A stretch of 64,000 nucleotides of DNA from an uncultured Lutibacter sp. (GTDB taxonomy: Bacteria; Bacteroidota; Bacteroidia; Flavobacteriales; Flavobacteriaceae). The notes beneath the pieces were generated by a model. The model did not search any database and was not told the DNA's origin. It saw only the letters and a program-made list of their open reading frames with translations. The stretch spans positions 186,001-250,000 of the forward strand of contig NZ_CANLZZ010000001.1 in assembly GCF_947495725.1 (NCBI RefSeq), written 5' to 3'. Position numbers and translations under genes: made by a program. Of this stretch, positions 63,821 to 64,000 are shown in pieces. Position 1 is the stretch's first letter; each line of letters starts with the position of its first letter.

Positions 63821-64000
63821 CTATTCTTGCGTAAAAGTTATTGGAAAACTACCTGTATATTCTCCAGGAATAGCGTTTGCAGGCACATTTAATTTACCCC
63901 CAGCACGCAAAACAGTAATAAAATTACAATTAGCATCTACGGGAAATTCATCACCACTTACTCCTCTTTCTGTTGGGCCTATAACAAGTTCCAATTGACC
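63821..64000 (-). CDS. DUF4402 domain protein (5' part outside window)
   Basis: The last 59 codons of a leftward gene that enters from the right edge. The tail contains GVSGDEFPVDANCNFI, then VLRAGGKLNVPANAIPGEYTGSFPITF and ends TQE. The G-G-x-L-x-V-P and G-x-Y-T-G-x-F/x-V-T-F strands are those of DUF4402, a family of secreted pilin- or spore-coat-like beta proteins. Its stop codon directly abuts the usher-like ATG, so the two are one operon. Confidence 0.75.
   Translation of the reverse strand, partial: GQLELVIGPTERGVSGDEFPVDANCNFITVLRAGGKLNVPANAIPGEYTGSFPITFTQE

Overview
The window is AT-rich (roughly 30% G+C), densely coding DNA from a Bacteroidota bacterium, most likely a marine member of the Flavobacteriaceae. 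The evidence is the TAnnTTTG-type -7 promoter boxes, type IX secretion sorting tails, DUF6029, DUF3667 and DUF4402 proteins, many short-lipobox lipoproteins, and a cluster of sulfatases and algal-polysaccharide hydrolases. No rRNA, tRNA, CRISPR array or transposase was seen.

Layout. (1) 1-4343, rightward: the 3' end of a CPBP membrane protease, a DUF3667 membrane protein, a MORN-repeat protein, then a copper-exporting P1B ATPase (copA) with a small HMA protein. (2) 4378-18754, leftward: a polysaccharide-utilisation island with two S1 sulfatases, three intact GH29 enzymes, one GH2, one GH16 of agarase/porphyranase type and one beta-propeller hydrolase. It also holds a near-identical duplicated GH29 tail, a decayed GH29 relic and a lipoprotein-leader stub, so GH29 genes have turned over here. 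It has no SusC/SusD. The combination fits an agaran or porphyran-type red-algal galactan (inference). A divergent TPR/LuxR-type regulator at 18929-20494 is the likely local regulator. (3) 20524-25725: a carboxypeptidase-regulatory-domain protein, a DUF6029 outer-membrane protein with two thioredoxin-fold proteins, and cysteine synthase. (4) 25796-43457: a surface and exopolysaccharide-like region. It contains a receiver domain fused to a GT2 glycosyltransferase, a large multi-membrane-span protein, an Ig-like protein, a membrane-anchored GH5-like glycosidase, a GT4, a flippase with a STAS protein, a TPR/outer-membrane barrel protein, and T9SS and FN3 surface proteins. (5) 43557-50100: a tight seven-gene leftward operon encoding a receiver protein, an H-NOX haem sensor, a four-PAS histidine kinase, a FIST (NosP-type) sensor, a second histidine kinase, an HPt protein and a LytTR response regulator. 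(6) 50337-64000, leftward: a 3617-residue T9SS surface protein, an usher-like outer-membrane protein and the 3' end of a DUF4402 (pilin-like) gene.

The main discovery candidate is in regions 4 and 5. Seven intergenic regions carry the same promoter architecture, all facing left. Each has two or more 11-bp half-sites (11-bp core CCATTCGTCGA in promoter orientation) spaced 20-22 bp apart, mostly exactly 21. The promoter-proximal half-site lies 29 or 30 bp from a TAnnTTTG-like -7 box. The half-site closely resembles LytTR/AlgR boxes. The promoters precede the CAP-protein operon, the receiver-GT2 fusion, the GT4, the STAS-flippase operon, the 1093-residue surface protein operon, the sensor operon itself, and an apparent small RNA of about 85 nt at 39295-39379. 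I infer an autoregulated, haem-sensor-driven (probably nitric oxide) phosphorelay ending in the LytTR regulator, which controls surface polysaccharide and adhesin genes and one small RNA.
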